In this document: positions 7,492-9,443 of the stretch, one piece after another | Layout: every line of letters starts with the position of its first letter | Position numbering within the stretch: position 1 is the stretch's first letter | NCBI GenBank assembly: GCA_017538685.1 | Contig: JAFYIK010000169.1 | Location: forward strand, 1-9,443 | Direction of reading: 5' to 3' | Length of the DNA: 9,443 bases | DNA from: Bacteroidales bacterium | GTDB taxonomy: Bacteria > Bacteroidota > Bacteroidia > Bacteroidales > UBA932 | The notes under the pieces: model-generated | What the model saw: only the letters and a program-made list of their open reading frames with translations | Told to the model about the DNA's origin: nothing | Database searches by the model: none | Program-made: the position numbers and the translations under genes

Positions 7492-9443
7492 ATGAAGAAT
7501 ATTTTCAAATTTTCCGCTATCGCGCTTCTCGTAGCAGGCTTCTTCACATCCTGCGCGAAAGAGCTTTCTGCTCCTGTACAGGCTCCTGTCAACGGCAAGA
7601 CCCACACCTTTACACTTGCCTTCGCCGAGAACAACACCAAGGTAGCCGTTACCGAGGCCGGTAAGACCACCTGGGAAGTCGGTGATGAGATTCTCATCCA
7701 CGGAGCAGGCGAGACCAACAAGACTATCGTAACCCTCAAGGCCGAGGATATCCTCGCCGACGGCAAGAAAGCCCAGATTACATTCTCCGGCATCGAACCG
7801 TACGACCGTTCATCCGACAGGGGCTACACAAGTGTGTATTATGCACAGTATCCTGCTTCTGCATCAAAGCAGAGCGGCGACTTCTTCTATTACGCCGATT
7901 TTGTCGAGACCAACGATTTCCTGATGGCGGCATACAATGTAGACAGCACTTTCGTCTTCTACAATCTGACCGGTGTCATCACTTTCAAGGCCGACGGCAA
8001 TTTCAATTCTTATAAGTTCAAGGGAAACAATGGTGAAACTGTAGGTTATACCCAATTACGCAGCCGTCTTGCAAATAAGGCAGACGCTCCCGTCCTTGAG
8101 TACAAGTACAGCGCTTCCGGTGACCTTACTGAAATTGAAGGAACTGCCGTTCCCGGAGAGCTCAATCACATCTGCCTCCCTCTCGGCACTGACTTCACCG
8201 GAGGATTCACCATCACCCTCTGCAAGAACGGAAGGGAGCTCTACACAGCTACCACCCAGACTGCTGTGAAGGTTGACCGCAACCAGATCCTCTCCGTCGG
8301 CGACATCACCGACAAGCTCGTGGAACTCCCTGCTCCCGAGACCAACGACCACACTTCAGCCATCGCTCTCGAGCGTGCGGTCGATCTCAGTGCGGAAGGT
8401 TCTGCAAACAGCTACATCATCACCGCTCCCGGCGTCTACAAACTCCCTGCAGTTAAGGGTAACAGCACCGAGAAGCTTCCTATGCTCTTCGACGCAGAGA
8501 TTCTCTGGGAGAGCTACTCGAATGCAGAAGAGGTCGAGGCCAACAGCGTCATCGCAGCCATCGACTACGAAGGTGAGTGGGTTGTCTTCAAGACCCCGGA
8601 TGCTCTCAAGCCCGGTAATGCACTCATCGCTGCCGAAGACTTCAAGGGCAATGTCCTCTGGAGCTGGCACATCTGGATTCCTGCAACTCCTATCGAGACC
8701 AACACCTACGGAATCTCCACTCACAAACTGATGGACCGTAACCTCGGTGCCCTCGTCGCAGCCGACACTACCAGCAAGATCACTGGCGAAATGCTCGGCC
8801 TCGCTTATCAGTGGGGACGTAAGGATCCGTTCGTGAGCGTAGGTTCCATCGACGCTACCACACCTGCCAAGGTGGCCGGTATCGCACGTACCAAGAACGC
8901 CGAAAGCAACGATCCCGGTGTGGCTATGACCGTCGCCGAGACCATCGCAAATCCGACCGTCTTCGTGAACAGGAAGGGCGATTGGAATGCAGAACCCGAC
9001 AACAACCTCTGGGCTGAGGAGAAGACCATCTACGACCCTTGCCCTCCGGGATACAAGGTTCCTGCATCATCTGAGGTCGACATCTTCGCATCAGATGCAA
9101 CTATCGACAACATCAAGGGCTGGGCATACGATGCCACCAAGAGCCATACTTTCGCTGTCGGTGAGCCCGCAACGGTCTTCCCGATCGGTGGATATCTGAA
9201 CTACAGCGGCAGCTATGACAAACCCGGCGAAAGGGTTAAGATCTACCACGCTCCTTCTGTGAGCCAGTACGCTCCCGCAGTGTACGTCTATGCCGGTCCT
9301 ACCTTCAAACCGCAGGAAGGCCAGAGGCGTGCAGTTGCAGGTAACGTCCGTTGCGTCACCATCGAAGGCGAGGCCGTTCAGAACCTTAAGTTTGGGCTTA
9401 GGGAAGGCGAAGAGGCCAACCTCACAGCAGCTTTCGACTCCAC
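7492..9443 (+). CDS. Fimbrillin-like lipoprotein with FISUMP domain, cut by window end
   Basis: The frame from ATG 7492 stays open for 650 codons to the window edge. The signal peptide MKNIFKFSAIALLVAGFFTSC gives Cys21 as lipid site. Residues 39-275 look like the fimbrillin / Mfa-like N-terminal domain: TFTLA, then TKVAVTEAGKTTWEVGDEI (49-67), the usual strand-turn-GD pattern of this family. Residues 304-325 (SANSYIITAPGVYKLPAVKG) and LWSWHIW (389-395) lead into a FISUMP (Fib_succ_major) domain: MDRNLGA at 414-420, YQWGRKDPF at 439-447, DPCPPGYKVP at 515-524 and NVRCVTIE at 618-625. The chain continues with NLKFGLREGEEANLTAAF, probably the start of another beta domain. Fimbrillin-type proteins build or cap surface fimbriae or act as adhesins. 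AAAGGA at 7483-7488 lies only 3 bases from the ATG. It starts 31 bases after its neighbour, so it belongs to the operon. Final length and C-terminus are unknown. Confidence 0.9.
   Translation, partial: MKNIFKFSAIALLVAGFFTSCAKELSAPVQAPVNGKTHTFTLAFAENNTKVAVTEAGKTTWEVGDEILIHGAGETNKTIVTLKAEDILADGKKAQITFSGIEPYDRSSDRGYTSVYYAQYPASASKQSGDFFYYADFVETNDFLMAAYNVDSTFVFYNLTGVITFKADGNFNSYKFKGNNGETVGYTQLRSRLANKADAPVLEYKYSASGDLTEIEGTAVPGELNHICLPLGTDFTGGFTITLCKNGRELYTATTQTAVKVDRNQILSVGDITDKLVELPAPETNDHTSAIALERAVDLSAEGSANSYIITAPGVYKLPAVKGNSTEKLPMLFDAEILWESYSNAEEVEANSVIAAIDYEGEWVVFKTPDALKPGNALIAAEDFKGNVLWSWHIWIPATPIETNTYGISTHKLMDRNLGALVAADTTSKITGEMLGLAYQWGRKDPFVSVGSIDATTPAKVAGIARTKNAESNDPGVAMTVAETIANPTVFVNRKGDWNAEPDNNLWAEEKTIYDPCPPGYKVPASSEVDIFASDATIDNIKGWAYDATKSHTFAVGEPATVFPIGGYLNYSGSYDKPGERVKIYHAPSVSQYAPAVYVYAGPTFKPQEGQRRAVAGNVRCVTIEGEAVQNLKFGLREGEEANLTAAFDS

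Noticed and set aside
5991..7793. Minus-strand open frame (600 codons) spanning the junction of two lipoprotein genes
   Set aside because: It runs antisense across two genes and their gap and shows no signal peptide or family motif.
1..9443. CRISPR arrays, tRNA or rRNA genes, insertion sequences, phage genes
   Set aside because: No regularly spaced repeats, cloverleaf-like sequences, terminal inverted repeats or transposase/integrase motifs were seen; nearly all of the window is covered by intact genes.

Overview
The window looks like a chromosomal piece of a fairly GC-rich member of the Bacteroidales (an Alistipes- or Cryptobacteroides-like gut lineage is a guess from base composition and protein style only). 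The evidence is Bacteroidetes-type promoter boxes (TTTG/TAnnTTTG), start codons mostly without Shine-Dalgarno sequences, a carboxypeptidase-regulatory/TonB receptor of the Oar type, and lipoproteins built from BACON-like, BIG2, jelly-roll carbohydrate-binding-like, fimbrillin-like and FISUMP domains.

Layout. Positions 1-311 (minus strand) hold the first 103 codons of metK, S-adenosylmethionine synthetase. Its short leader (312-362, minus) matches the SAM-II riboswitch aptamer, with a 5-bp P1 stem, the GAUUU-ACC loop core, a UUGC segment and a 3' GCUAAAAAG tail ending directly at the start codon. This suggests feedback control of SAM synthesis by SAM. Positions 363-494 carry back-to-back promoters for metK and for a plus-strand operon.

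The operon has four genes with gaps of 15, 33 and 31 bases and no visible terminator between them: (1) an Oar-like TonB-dependent outer-membrane receptor of 1100 residues; (2) a 709-residue lipoprotein with alternating BACON-like and OB-fold-like modules; (3) a 494-residue lipoprotein with a BIG2 domain and two copies of a carbohydrate-binding-like jelly roll; (4) a large lipoprotein, cut by the window end after 650 codons, with a fimbrillin-like N-terminus and a FISUMP domain. No SusD-type protein and no enzyme is visible.

Working picture (inference): the receptor forms a TonB-powered outer-membrane channel, and the three lipoproteins are likely surface-exposed accessory proteins for binding a glycan or other polymer, or for adhesion. 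The substrate, and whether the channel imports or exports, cannot be told from the sequence. The best single observation is the SAM-II-like riboswitch before metK; the most novel-looking unit is the SusD-less Oar-plus-lipoproteins operon.
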